63,134 nucleotides of DNA from an uncultured Bacteroidota bacterium (GTDB taxonomy: Bacteria > Bacteroidota > Bacteroidia > UKL13-3). The notes beneath the pieces were generated by a model that saw only the letters and a program-made list of their open reading frames with translations, was not told the origin of the DNA and did no database searches. Position numbers and translations under genes: made by a program. The DNA lies in contig CAIVZR010000050.1 of assembly GCA_903910445.1 (NCBI GenBank), forward strand, positions 1 to 63,134, written 5' to 3'. Each line of letters begins with the position of its first letter. Within the stretch, counting starts at the first letter, position 1. Of the stretch, positions 36,837 to 44,763 are shown piece after piece.

Positions 36837-37408
36837 ATGGATACCTTATCATTTAATACCATTGAAACCGAACGCCTCATTTTGCACGAAATGACACCAC
36901 CTGTTTTTCATACGCTCTTTGGTGGATCGGTGAGTGAACCTGCACTCATGCATGTCTTCGGATTTCATACCCAGGAAGAGCTCGATGTTCAAAGAGCAAA
37001 ATACCATCAAGGGATGGCTACCTTCAATAAATCTTTTTATACTATTACCTAACCGAGAAAGTAGGTGGTAGAAATATTGGATGGTGTGGTTTTCATACCT
37101 GGTACTTACAACACCGCCGTGCCGAACTTGGCTATGGAATCACCGTGGAAACAGAGAAGGGCAAAGGGCTCATGAGTGAAGCGCTAAAACCTATCATGCA
37201 TCAAGGTTTCAAGGTGATGAACCTGCAGCGTGTGGAAGCATTTGCAAGCCCAAGAAATGAGCCTTCTGTAAAATTATTAAAGAACCTTGGCTTTGTTAAT
37301 GAAGGACTGATGCGCAAACATTTTTTTGTGAATGATGTATATGAAGACTCCGCCGTTTTTTCATTGTTAGATACTGAATATGATGCACAAATCAATCAAA
37401 GCCGATAA
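36837..37408 (+). pseudogene. GNAT N-acetyltransferase (RimJ/RimL-like) with a 1-nt frameshift
   Basis: The protein reads correctly from ATG 36837 (TIETERLILHEM, a RimJ-type start) to about 37035, then hits a stop. The conserved remainder continues in another frame: YYLTEKVGGRNIGWCGFHTW, ELGYGITVETEKGKGLMSEA, then SVKLLKNLGFVNEG. Restoring one T in the 5-T run at 37034-37038 joins both parts into one ~190-residue acetyltransferase. No classical -1 slippery heptamer in frame is present, so a real mutation or a base-call error is more likely than programmed shifting. The 3' stop overlaps the next start (TAATG). Confidence 0.85.
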
Positions 37409-37710
37409 TGAAAATAATTGCACATACCACCAAATGCCTGCAATGCAATACATGGAATACAGGTGTTGATTATTGCGTTCATTGCAATTCATTAATCAAT
37501 GCGAAGATGCTGGAAGAACTGGCTCAGGAAGAGAAGAAGAAAGCGTATGCCAACCGCCCAAAATCGTCGGCCGACCGCACTCTGGAGCGAATTAAGAATT
37601 CACAAAACTGGTTTGTAAAAGGTTGCTATATCGTGTTTCATTCGATATGGCTGGCCTTCGTTTCTATCGTTACATTTTTAATGGCGTTGGTAGCACTCTC
37701 TCCCGGATGA
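37408..37710 (+). CDS. Small zinc-ribbon protein with C-terminal membrane helix
   Basis: 100-residue protein of unknown function. The N-terminal part holds two CxxC knuckles (CLQCNTW and CVHCNSL), a likely zinc ribbon. A Lys/Glu-rich helix follows (ELAQEEKKKAYANRPK), and the last ~30 residues form one transmembrane helix. Its start overlaps the frameshifted GNAT stop (TAATG), and its stop overlaps the next start (ATGA), so these genes are translationally coupled. A single-pass tail-anchored zinc-ribbon protein is the best structural description. Confidence 0.65.
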   Translation: MKIIAHTTKCLQCNTWNTGVDYCVHCNSLINAKMLEELAQEEKKKAYANRPKSSADRTLERIKNSQNWFVKGCYIVFHSIWLAFVSIVTFLMALVALSPG

Positions 37711-38096
37711 AAATGAAGCATTATATATTCCTCGTGGGGTTGATTGTATATCTCATTCAACTTCAATTCAAATGGCATCATCAGTATCTGCCGCATTGGA
37801 TCAATGATTATTTGGCCGATTTGTTATGCATCCCACTATTGCTATCCACCACGCTTTTTGTATTACGCCGCATAAAAAAATCACCGCAATTAAATCTTAC
37901 CCCCGCAATGATTTTTTTCACTTGTGCTTATGTGAGTTTTGCTTTTGAATTTTTATTGCCACGTATTTCAACACGTTATACTTCTGATATTTTAGATGTG
38001 GTGGCATACTTCGTTGGTGGGTTTGGATATTATATTGTTCCAATTATCTATCATAAATATTCAAATCACATAGCGAATAAGCAGATCGGTTTTTAA
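37707..38096 (+). CDS. Small four-helix membrane protein (VanZ-like topology)
   Basis: 129-residue membrane protein with four hydrophobic segments (~5-20, 33-55, 68-88 and 100-120). The short loop ISTRYTSDILDVVAYFVGG between helices three and four is reminiscent of VanZ-like proteins. I would not go further than that. ATG 37707 overlaps the upstream TGA; the upstream extension from 37623 runs inside the previous gene and is rejected. The stop overlaps the ATG 38096 of the next frame. Confidence 0.55.
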   Translation: MKMKHYIFLVGLIVYLIQLQFKWHHQYLPHWINDYLADLLCIPLLLSTTLFVLRRIKKSPQLNLTPAMIFFTCAYVSFAFEFLLPRISTRYTSDILDVVAYFVGGFGYYIVPIIYHKYSNHIANKQIGF

Positions 38097-38108
38097 TGTT
38101 TCATCAAT

Positions 38109-38117
38109 TACCTTTGC
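38109..38117 (+). promoter_or_regulatory. -7 promoter element (TACCTTTGC)
   Basis: Perfect TAnnTTTGC match 20 nt before ATG 38138. It argues that the GNAT gene has its own promoter and starts at 38138, not at 38096. Confidence 0.55.
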
Positions 38118-38137
38118 AATCAAACAATAACGAAACC

Positions 38138-38749
38138 ATGCCTTGGATACCTAACCCCACTGTACTTTCCGGACAACTCGTAGATCTTATTCCGCTCAAC
38201 GAAAGTCATTTTGATGAATTATTTGCTGCCACTTCCAATCAGCGAATTTGGGAATTCTATACTGGCAACTGGTCGGTAAGAAAGCGCTTTGAAGAAATTC
38301 ATTTTGGCACCATGGCGCAACGTGATGCAGGCAAAGAATATCCCTTTGTGATTGTACTGCGTGCAACACAAAAAATTATTGGAGGGACGCGTTTTCTTGA
38401 TATTGTAGATGCTGATCAACGCCTGGAAATTGGAGGCACCTGGCTGATGCCCGAGTACTGGGCCAGTGCCATTAACTTCGATTGCAAATTGGCATTGCTT
38501 GCTTTTAGTTTTGAAGTATTAGGAGCGCATCGCGTGCAACTCAAAACACAACATAATAATATTCGTTCCCGAAAAGCCATCGAAAAAATTGGTGGCATTT
38601 ATGAAGGTGTCATTCGAGAGCACATGCTGAAAGACGATGGCACGTTTCGCAGCTCTGCCTATTTCAGTATCCTGCAGCACGAATGGCCGAATGCAAAAAT
38701 TGCCTTGCAAGAAAAACTTCGATTGAAGATGGAAGCGGGCAAACAATAG
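38138..38749 (+). CDS. GNAT family N-acetyltransferase (RimL-like)
   Basis: 203-residue acetyl-CoA-dependent N-acetyltransferase. It shows the family order: VDLIPLNESHFDELF at the N-terminus, IIGGTRFLDIV (beta-4 strand), RLEIGGTWLMPEYWASAIN (beta strand and acetyl-CoA loop), LGAHRVQLKTQHNNIRSRKAIEKIGGIYEG (motif B, typical of RimJ/RimL). The substrate is unknown; RimL-type enzymes acetylate protein N-termini or small molecules. The longer frame from ATG 38096 is possible, but the promoter box at 38109-38117 makes 38138 more likely. Confidence 0.88.
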   Translation: MPWIPNPTVLSGQLVDLIPLNESHFDELFAATSNQRIWEFYTGNWSVRKRFEEIHFGTMAQRDAGKEYPFVIVLRATQKIIGGTRFLDIVDADQRLEIGGTWLMPEYWASAINFDCKLALLAFSFEVLGAHRVQLKTQHNNIRSRKAIEKIGGIYEGVIREHMLKDDGTFRSSAYFSILQHEWPNAKIALQEKLRLKMEAGKQ

Positions 38750-38760
38750 CTCAGAAATTC

Positions 38761-39519
38761 CTATTTCTTTTTAATTCCTTCAATTTCTACACGCATGCTG
38801 CGAAGCATGGTCATGATGCTATCCAGATTTAATTCATCTTCCTTCTTATCGCTAATATTGAGGTTACATACGAACTCCCAAATTTCGAGTACATCTCCAA
38901 ACTTCACCGCAAAAGGTTCATAGTTTTTATTATCCGAATGCAGGTGTAATTCGTTGCCTTCAACCATCACCCTTTTATACACCACCCCTTCTGTTTTGGT
39001 AACTAAAATATAGGTCCGCCCATTGCGAATGGATTTGAGCGACTCCACAAATTTTCCAATCACATAGCAACCATCGCGCAGTGGAGGCATCGAATCGCCT
39101 TTGATAATAAAGGCACGGTGCTTTCCAATGATACGAAATGGCAGGCTCATGATTGGGAGCTTCTCAATATACTCGGGGTCGGCATAGCCATTGAGGTAAC
39201 CCGCCGATGCGCGCACGGTAACAACCTCCACCTGATCGTTATTCTCCCGATCCACCATGATGGGAAACAGGATGCGGTTCTCTCCTACTTTGATAAATGA
39301 ATCGCCATTGAACTTACTCAAGTCGGCCTTGATTAAAGCATCTACAGCAATATGAAATAAATTAGAAATGCGAATCAGCACATCGATGGGCGGATCGCAA
39401 CGCTCCTCTTCATAAGAGCCAATACGTGCCCGGGAGATATCGAGCTTGAGGGCGAGCTGTTCCTGCGACCATTTTTTGATGGTGCGCAAATGGCGGATGT
39501 TCTTTGAAACTTTACTCAT
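38761..39519 (-). CDS. LexA-like repressor: XRE helix-turn-helix plus S24 self-cleaving domain
   Basis: 252-residue transcription regulator. Residues ~6-60 are an XRE HTH (LRTIKKWSQEQLALKLDISRA). Residues ~95-215 are an S24/LexA-like peptidase domain: a potential cleavage bond Ala106-Gly107 in VRASAGYLNGY, nucleophile Ser143 in GDSMPPL, and Lys182 in VVYKRV. The 36-39-residue spacing fits LexA/UmuD/CI proteins, which self-cleave when RecA is activated. Its promoter is flanked by two TACTAAA-type palindromes also found before dinB, so it probably represses itself and dinB. The first operator overlaps the ATG. The short C-terminal ~35 residues are coiled-coil-like. The RecA response is inferred. 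Confidence 0.85.
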   Translation of the reverse strand: MSKVSKNIRHLRTIKKWSQEQLALKLDISRARIGSYEEERCDPPIDVLIRISNLFHIAVDALIKADLSKFNGDSFIKVGENRILFPIMVDRENNDQVEVVTVRASAGYLNGYADPEYIEKLPIMSLPFRIIGKHRAFIIKGDSMPPLRDGCYVIGKFVESLKSIRNGRTYILVTKTEGVVYKRVMVEGNELHLHSDNKNYEPFAVKFGDVLEIWEFVCNLNISDKKEDELNLDSIMTMLRSMRVEIEGIKKK

Positions 39520-39535
39520 ACTAAAATATTTAGTA
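39519..39535. promoter_or_regulatory. Repressor operator 1 (TACTAAA-ATA-TTTAGTA)
   Basis: Perfect 7-bp-arm palindrome overlapping the start codon of the LexA-like repressor gene. The identical 17-base string CATACTAAAATATTTAG also occurs at 52112-52128. Confidence 0.75.
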
Positions 39536-39543
39536 CAAACCTA
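39536..39543 (-). promoter_or_regulatory. -7 promoter element of the repressor gene (TAGGTTTG)
   Basis: Exact TAnnTTTG box on the minus strand lying precisely between operators 1 and 2, 16 nt before the ATG. A bound repressor would cover the promoter and the transcription start. Confidence 0.65.
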
Positions 39544-39558
39544 CTAAATTATTTGGTA
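39542..39558. promoter_or_regulatory. Repressor operator 2 (TACTAAA-TTA-TTTGGTA)
   Basis: Second palindrome with one arm mismatch, centred 23 bp from operator 1, the same spacing as the pair before dinB. Confidence 0.7.
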
Positions 39559-39647
39559 TTTTTCAAAACTTGAATAAAAATAATTTTAAAATTTTTTAAG
39601 GCAGGGATGCGAATGCCTTTCAGAAACATATAGTACGCTTAGCTATC

Positions 39648-40508
39648 TTATTTTTTAGCGTTCTCTACCGCTTCAAAGAAATCAAATACCATTGGAAGTG
39701 CCGTACCCCAGAATTTGAAATCGTGCCCCGCTCCCTCCACAAATAGGCTTTGAGTTTTCGGATGCGCTGCTTTCATTTTCTCTGCCATTTTTTGCGATTG
39801 TGCAAATTGCACCACCTTATCATTGCGCCCATGACCAATAAAAACGGGAATCGTAATCGAATCGGATACGGCATATAAATTATCGTCATGCATCCAGCGC
39901 GATTTATATTTTTCAAAAGGACCATAAACAGAGGTCATCAAATAATCGCGTGGCATGCCTGCCTGATTGAAATCTCCACTCAGGCTGGCGGCAGCTATAA
40001 ATACTTTAGGGCATTTCCAGGCACAATATACCGCGCCTCTTCCACCAGTTGATAATCCCAATACCATATTCGTTTGTCCGGGCAATAATATCTGATACTT
40101 CTTTTGAATCGCCGGTAAGAAGGTATCTATTAGCCAAGTCCCTGTTTTTTCCTTTCGAGCTTCTGGGGTGGTTTCGGGATAAAAATGGGTCGCATAAATA
40201 CTTCGTTTCATTTCTGGAAGTATCAGCAATAAATGATGTTGTTTGGCGTATGCACGCAAGTTGGTTTCGAGTAACCATCGATGCCTTTCAAAGTCCCAGC
40301 CTGGCAATACCAGTAGGTTCGCTATTGGGGTATTTCCCTCGAATGAATCCTTCACCAATGTCACCGGCATTCCGGCAATGGTATCTTCTTTCAAACCCCA
40401 AAATGATTCAATCCTTGCCGACTGCTGTTCGTGCACAGGCATTGGCTTTGGAGCGAGGTTGCCACCACAGCCAATCATCACCAGTAAAAGAACACCATAC
40501 TTTAGCAT
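39648..40508 (-). CDS. Alpha/beta-hydrolase, esterase-D-like lipoprotein
   Basis: 286-residue exported hydrolase. The signal peptide has a lipobox-like MIGCG, so it is probably lipid-anchored in the periplasm. The catalytic triad of the alpha/beta fold is visible: Ser in GLSTGGRGA (nucleophile elbow GxSxG), Asp in GHGRNDKVV and His in GAGHDFKFW. LVLPGWDFERHRWLL is the usual oxyanion region. The family resembles secreted esterases/feruloyl-type or poly-hydroxyalkanoate hydrolases; the substrate is unknown. It is divergent from the aminotransferase gene, with promoters back-to-back. Confidence 0.85.
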   Translation of the reverse strand: MLKYGVLLLVMIGCGGNLAPKPMPVHEQQSARIESFWGLKEDTIAGMPVTLVKDSFEGNTPIANLLVLPGWDFERHRWLLETNLRAYAKQHHLLLILPEMKRSIYATHFYPETTPEARKEKTGTWLIDTFLPAIQKKYQILLPGQTNMVLGLSTGGRGAVYCAWKCPKVFIAAASLSGDFNQAGMPRDYLMTSVYGPFEKYKSRWMHDDNLYAVSDSITIPVFIGHGRNDKVVQFAQSQKMAEKMKAAHPKTQSLFVEGAGHDFKFWGTALPMVFDFFEAVENAKK

Positions 40509-40515
40509 ACTGGGG

Positions 40516-40523
40516 CAAAGGTA
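40516..40523 (-). promoter_or_regulatory. -7 promoter element (TACCTTTG) of the esterase gene
   Basis: Exact minus-strand box 7 nt before ATG 40508, so the transcript is probably nearly leaderless. It lies 25 bp from the plus-strand box of the aminotransferase. Confidence 0.55.
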
Positions 40524-40547
40524 AAAGGATTAATGCGCTATTTTTTG

Positions 40548-40555
40548 TATTTTCG
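40548..40555 (+). promoter_or_regulatory. -7 promoter element (TATTTTCG) of the aminotransferase gene
   Basis: TAnnTTCG box 29 nt before ATG 40585. The TTG at 40564 between box and ATG would extend the frame but lies at the expected transcript start and is not used. Confidence 0.5.
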
Positions 40556-40584
40556 CGCGCCTTTTGGGCACCTTTATCCAGTCT

Positions 40585-41724
40585 ATGAAACCTATCCGAA
40601 TGGTCGATCTCGAAACTCAATACGGGAAGATCAAAACTGAAATTGATACTGCCATTGCGGCGGTTATTCAGTCGATGGTTTTTATTAAAGGTCCCGAAGT
40701 AGCTCGTCTGGAAAAACAACTCGCCGAATACCTTCAAGTAAAGCATGTGATTGCATGCGCCAATGGCACCGATGCCTTGCAGATTGCGATGATGGCCCTC
40801 GACCTAAAACCTGGGGATGAAGTAATCACCGCCTGTTTCACTTATGCCGCCACCGCCGAAGTGATTGCTTTACTAAAACTCAAACCCGTTTTGGTGGATG
40901 TCGACCCCGATACTTTCAACCTCGATATTGAAGCCGTAAAGAAAGCCATCACCTCAAAAACCAAAGCCATTGTACCGGTTCATTTGTTTGGGCAATGCGC
41001 CGATATGGAGCCATTACTTGCTTTGGCTGCCAGGCACCAACTTCACATCATTGAAGATGCTGCCCAAGCCATTGGTGCCGAATATGTTTTTGGAGATGGT
41101 AGCATCAAGAAAGCGGGAACGATGGGAAACATCGGAACGCTCTCTTTTTTTCCAAGCAAAAATTTAGGATGCTTTGGAGATGGAGGAGCCATCTTAGTAA
41201 ACGATGATGCGCTCGCTGCAAAAATTCGTCGCATTGCCAACCACGGTCAGTCGAGCTTATACCAGCATGATGAGGTAGGTGTGAACTCCCGCCTGGATGC
41301 CATACAAGCAGCCATACTGCTGGTTAAATTGCCGCATCTAAATACATATAATCAGGCACGCCAAAAAGCTGCTGATTATTATGATGCCCAGTTTAAAAAT
41401 CATCCCAATATTAAAATACCTATGCGAGCTGCACATCGCTCCCATACATTTCATCAATACACCCTGCAACTAAAGGGTATTGATCGCGATGCATTGAAAG
41501 CGTACTTGAAGCAACTCGAAATTCCAAACACGGTGTATTACCCGATGCCGTTGAATACGCAAAAAGCTTATTTGCAAGAAGGCGATTTTACCGTAACACA
41601 AAAACTATGTGATACCGTGCTTTCTTTGCCGATGCATAGCGAATTGGAAATGGAACAACTGGAATATATCACCCAACACATACTTAAATTTTTAAAAGAT
41701 CAAACTTTAATACCATCAATATGA
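40585..41724 (+). CDS. DegT/DnrJ/EryC1/StrS sugar aminotransferase, WbpE-like
   Basis: 379-residue PLP-dependent aminotransferase acting on a nucleotide-sugar ketone. CANGTDALQIAMMAL (PLP phosphate site), ACFTYAATAEVI, HLFGQCADMEP, EDAAQAIGAEY and SFFPSKNLGCFGDGG (Schiff-base Lys in the SKN) are all present. The overall pattern is closest to WbpE, the enzyme making UDP-2-acetamido-3-amino-sugars. Its stop overlaps the ugd start (ATGA), so the two are coupled and presumably feed an amino- or uronic-acid sugar into surface glycans. The sugar itself is inferred. Confidence 0.9.
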   Translation: MKPIRMVDLETQYGKIKTEIDTAIAAVIQSMVFIKGPEVARLEKQLAEYLQVKHVIACANGTDALQIAMMALDLKPGDEVITACFTYAATAEVIALLKLKPVLVDVDPDTFNLDIEAVKKAITSKTKAIVPVHLFGQCADMEPLLALAARHQLHIIEDAAQAIGAEYVFGDGSIKKAGTMGNIGTLSFFPSKNLGCFGDGGAILVNDDALAAKIRRIANHGQSSLYQHDEVGVNSRLDAIQAAILLVKLPHLNTYNQARQKAADYYDAQFKNHPNIKIPMRAAHRSHTFHQYTLQLKGIDRDALKAYLKQLEIPNTVYYPMPLNTQKAYLQEGDFTVTQKLCDTVLSLPMHSELEMEQLEYITQHILKFLKDQTLIPSI

Positions 41725-43040
41725 ATATCGCAGTCGTAGGAACCGGATATGTAGGATTGGTTTCAGGCACTTGTTTTGCCGAAACCGGTAACAATGTAAT
41801 TTGCGTTGATATCGACATCAACAAAGTTACCAAACTTAGCAACGGAGAAATTACCATTTATGAACCTGGATTGGAAGTGCTCTTCAAACGCAATTTGAAA
41901 GAGGGTCGTTTGAAATTCACTACTTCCTTGAGTGATGGTATCAAAGATGCTCAAATAATTTTCCTTGCCTTACCTACGCCTCCGGGAGAAGATGGCAGTG
42001 CCGATTTAAAATATGTATTGGGCGTTGCCAACGACTTGGGCAATATACTTACCGATTACAAAGTAATTGTAGATAAGAGCACCGTGCCAGTAGGTACCGC
42101 AGATAAAGTGCATGCTGCCATTGCAAAAAATATTAAATGTGATTTTGATGTGGTGAGTAACCCCGAATTTTTAAGAGAAGGGGTGGCTGTGGAAGATTTC
42201 ATGAAGCCCGACCGCGTGGTGATTGGAACCAGCAGCGAGCGCGCCAAAAAACTCATGAACGAATTATATGCACCGTTTGTTCGTCAGGGCAATCCCGTAA
42301 TATTTATGGATGAGAAATCGGCGGAGCTTACCAAGTATGCTGCCAATAGTTTTCTGGCTGTGAAGATTTCATTCATGAATGAGATTGCACGTATCTGCGA
42401 ATTGTTAGGAGCCGATGTTGATATGGTTCGTAAAGGAATTGGCACCGATGATCGTATTGGAAAACGTTTCTTGTTTTCGGGTATTGGATATGGTGGAAGC
42501 TGCTTCCCTAAAGACGTTCATGCGTTGGTGAAATCATCGGAAGAGGTGAATTATGATTTCGAAATCTTGAAAGCCGTGATGCATGTGAACGAAGAACAGA
42601 AAGTATTTTTGATTCCTAAGATCTTGAAATATTTTGGAAACAACGTCAAAGGAAAACATTTTGCTTTGTGGGGATTGGCCTTCAAACCCAATACCGACGA
42701 TATTCGTGAGGCACCTGCCTTGTATATCATCGATGCCTTATTAAATGCTGGTGCCACGGTAAGGGCCTTCGACCCAGAAGCCATGAAGAACGTAAAAGGA
42801 GTTATTGGAGATAAAATTACTTATGCCGATAAAATGTACGATGCCTTAGAAGGTGCCGATGCCTTGATTATCGCAACCGAGTGGAATGAATTCCGAACTC
42901 CTGACTTTGGAAAGATAGGCTCAATGTTGAAAGGCAAAATTATTTTTGATGGAAGAAATTTATTCGAAAATAATATCATGGAAAGTATCGGATTCCATTA
43001 CGAAAGTGTAGGTCGTCAGCCTGTAAGCAACAGAGTGTAA
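41721..43040 (+). CDS. ugd: UDP-glucose 6-dehydrogenase (UDP-hexose dehydrogenase)
   Basis: 439-residue NAD-dependent dehydrogenase oxidising UDP-glucose to UDP-glucuronate. The N-terminal Rossmann motif GTGYVGLVSG and EPGLEVLF are present. GGSCFPKDVHALV contains the thiohemiacetal Cys, and the dimerisation-helix and C-terminal DIREAPALYIIDALL segments are present. The length is typical of bacterial Ugd. It overlaps the DegT aminotransferase by 4 nt. WbpA-type UDP-GlcNAc dehydrogenases are close relatives; with a WbpE-like neighbour the substrate could be UDP-GlcNAc, but the standard Ugd motifs favour glucose. Confidence 0.92.
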   Translation: MNIAVVGTGYVGLVSGTCFAETGNNVICVDIDINKVTKLSNGEITIYEPGLEVLFKRNLKEGRLKFTTSLSDGIKDAQIIFLALPTPPGEDGSADLKYVLGVANDLGNILTDYKVIVDKSTVPVGTADKVHAAIAKNIKCDFDVVSNPEFLREGVAVEDFMKPDRVVIGTSSERAKKLMNELYAPFVRQGNPVIFMDEKSAELTKYAANSFLAVKISFMNEIARICELLGADVDMVRKGIGTDDRIGKRFLFSGIGYGGSCFPKDVHALVKSSEEVNYDFEILKAVMHVNEEQKVFLIPKILKYFGNNVKGKHFALWGLAFKPNTDDIREAPALYIIDALLNAGATVRAFDPEAMKNVKGVIGDKITYADKMYDALEGADALIIATEWNEFRTPDFGKIGSMLKGKIIFDGRNLFENNIMESIGFHYESVGRQPVSNRV

Positions 43041-43111
43041 GAATCATTTTACAGAATCAACGTAAGTTATAAAAAAAGAAAAAGTATTTTTGAACCACTA
43101 AAACAAGTTAT

Positions 43112-44212
43112 ATGTCAGATACACAAGCCTTATTAAATACAGCCCTTACCGCTTTACATACCCAATTAGGTGCTAAGATGGTACCTTTTGCAGGATATAA
43201 TATGCCAGTATTATATACCAATTTGATTGAAGAACATAACGCAGTGCGCAATAGCGTGGGGGTGTTTGATGTTAGCCATATGGGTGAATTTTATATTAAA
43301 GGCGAACGTGCCCTCGACCTATTACAATATGTTACGAGCAATGATGTAAGTAAATTATTTGATGGTAAGGTTCAATACAGTTGCTTGCCTAATAACGAAG
43401 GTGGTATTGTAGACGACTTATTAGTGTATCGCGCCAATGCCAACGAATACTATTTGGTAGTGAATGCAAGCAATATTGAAAAAGACTGGAACTGGATTAG
43501 CGAACAAAATAAAAAATTTGGTTGCGAGATGACCAACTTGAGTAACGACTATAGCTTACTCGCAGTGCAAGGTCCGAATGCACAAAAAGTACTTCAAAAA
43601 TTAACTGCCGAAAATCTGGATATGGAATACTATACCTGGAAAAATGGCATGATGGCTGGCGTTGATAATGTAATCATCTCTTGCACAGGTTATACCGGTG
43701 CTGGTGGTTATGAAATTTATATGTTGAATAAAGACGCTGAACATTTTTGGAATGCCATTATGGAAGCTGGTGCTGAGTTCGATATTAAACCTGCCGGATT
43801 GGGCGCCCGCGATACCTTACGCACAGAGATGGGATTTTGTTTATACGGTCACGATATCAACGATACCACATCACCTATTGAAGCGGGATTGGGCTGGATT
43901 ACCAAATTCACCAAAGAGTTTGTGATGAGCGATTATCACAAAAAAATAAAAGAGAATGGACCAGCAAAAAAATTGTGTGGATTCGAAATGATCGATCGTG
44001 GTATCCCTCGTCAGCACTATGTGATTGAAGATGTAAACGGTAATGTGATTGGTGAAGTAACCAGTGGAACACAATCGCCAACCCTCGGAAAAGCAATTGG
44101 CATGGGCTATGTAACGCCAGCATTTGCGAAAGAAGGAAGTGAAATCTATATCTTGATTCGCGACAAAAAATTAAAAGCATCGGTAGTAAAAATGCCGTTC
44201 TTGAAAAAATAA
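43112..44212 (+). CDS. gcvT: Glycine cleavage system T protein (aminomethyltransferase)
   Basis: 366-residue tetrahydrofolate-dependent aminomethyltransferase. It takes the aminomethyl group from lipoylated H protein and gives methylene-THF and ammonia. The family pattern is complete: GAKMVPFAGYNMPVLY, VFDVSHMGEF, YSCLPNNEGGIVDDLLVY, TGYTGAGGYEIY, and GLGARDTLRTEMGFCLYGHDI, with the conserved catalytic Asp/Arg. The length matches bacterial GcvT. Neither gcvH nor gcvP is adjacent, so it is encoded apart from its partners. It starts 71 nt after ugd, with A/T-rich sequence between. Confidence 0.97.
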   Translation: MSDTQALLNTALTALHTQLGAKMVPFAGYNMPVLYTNLIEEHNAVRNSVGVFDVSHMGEFYIKGERALDLLQYVTSNDVSKLFDGKVQYSCLPNNEGGIVDDLLVYRANANEYYLVVNASNIEKDWNWISEQNKKFGCEMTNLSNDYSLLAVQGPNAQKVLQKLTAENLDMEYYTWKNGMMAGVDNVIISCTGYTGAGGYEIYMLNKDAEHFWNAIMEAGAEFDIKPAGLGARDTLRTEMGFCLYGHDINDTTSPIEAGLGWITKFTKEFVMSDYHKKIKENGPAKKLCGFEMIDRGIPRQHYVIEDVNGNVIGEVTSGTQSPTLGKAIGMGYVTPAFAKEGSEIYILIRDKKLKASVVKMPFLKK

Positions 44213-44255
44213 TAAACTTAAATTAAATCTTTTTACACTTTAAATAATTACAATT

Positions 44256-44732
44256 ATGTACGATTACTTATTAATGCTTCACAACCTTTTTCGTTGGTTA
44301 GTTTTATTCATTGCCATCTATACCCTCTATATCAATTTTGTGGGCTGGAAAAACGCTAAAACTTATACCCGACGTGATAAGGTAATGAATAGCACCTTTG
44401 TAGGCATGCTCGATTTACAATTAATCATTGGGCTGCTTTTATATTTTGTGTTTAGTCCAACCACCAAACTTGCTTTCAGTGATATGCGCTATGCGATGCA
44501 TAACCCTGAATTACGCTTTTATGCGGTAGAACATATTGCAGGTATGGTGATTGCAATCATCATCGCACATATTGGTGGTGCATTATCAAAACGTTCAAAA
44601 AGCGATACCCACAAATTTCGTAAAGCATTCATCTTTTTTGGAATTGCTTTATTGTTGATCTTGTTGAGTCTGCCATTCACCTTCCATGGTGGAGCACGCC
44701 CATTGAATCCTTTTGATCACGTGGGAATGTAA
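44256..44732 (+). CDS. Small four-helix membrane protein, unknown function
   Basis: 158-residue membrane protein with four hydrophobic helices (~4-25, 48-70, 90-112, 120-145). It has conserved-looking residues at its ends (LMLHNLFRWLVLF, EHIAGMVIAIIIAHIGGA, HGGARPLNPF). The His residues in the first and third helices could be haem ligands, as in small cytochrome b-like proteins, but I cannot confirm it. It follows gcvT by 43 nt and may be co-transcribed. Its 3' end converges on the next gene at 44764. Confidence 0.65.
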   Translation: MYDYLLMLHNLFRWLVLFIAIYTLYINFVGWKNAKTYTRRDKVMNSTFVGMLDLQLIIGLLLYFVFSPTTKLAFSDMRYAMHNPELRFYAVEHIAGMVIAIIIAHIGGALSKRSKSDTHKFRKAFIFFGIALLLILLSLPFTFHGGARPLNPFDHVGM

Positions 44733-44763
44733 GCTGGCATTGATTGCCTTCTGAAAATAAATT

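Noticed and set aside
37030-37045. Programmed -1 ribosomal frameshift in the split GNAT gene
   Set aside because: The codons in frame (TCT TTT TAT) do not form a standard X-XXY-YYZ slippery heptamer, and I saw no clear stimulatory hairpin directly after it.
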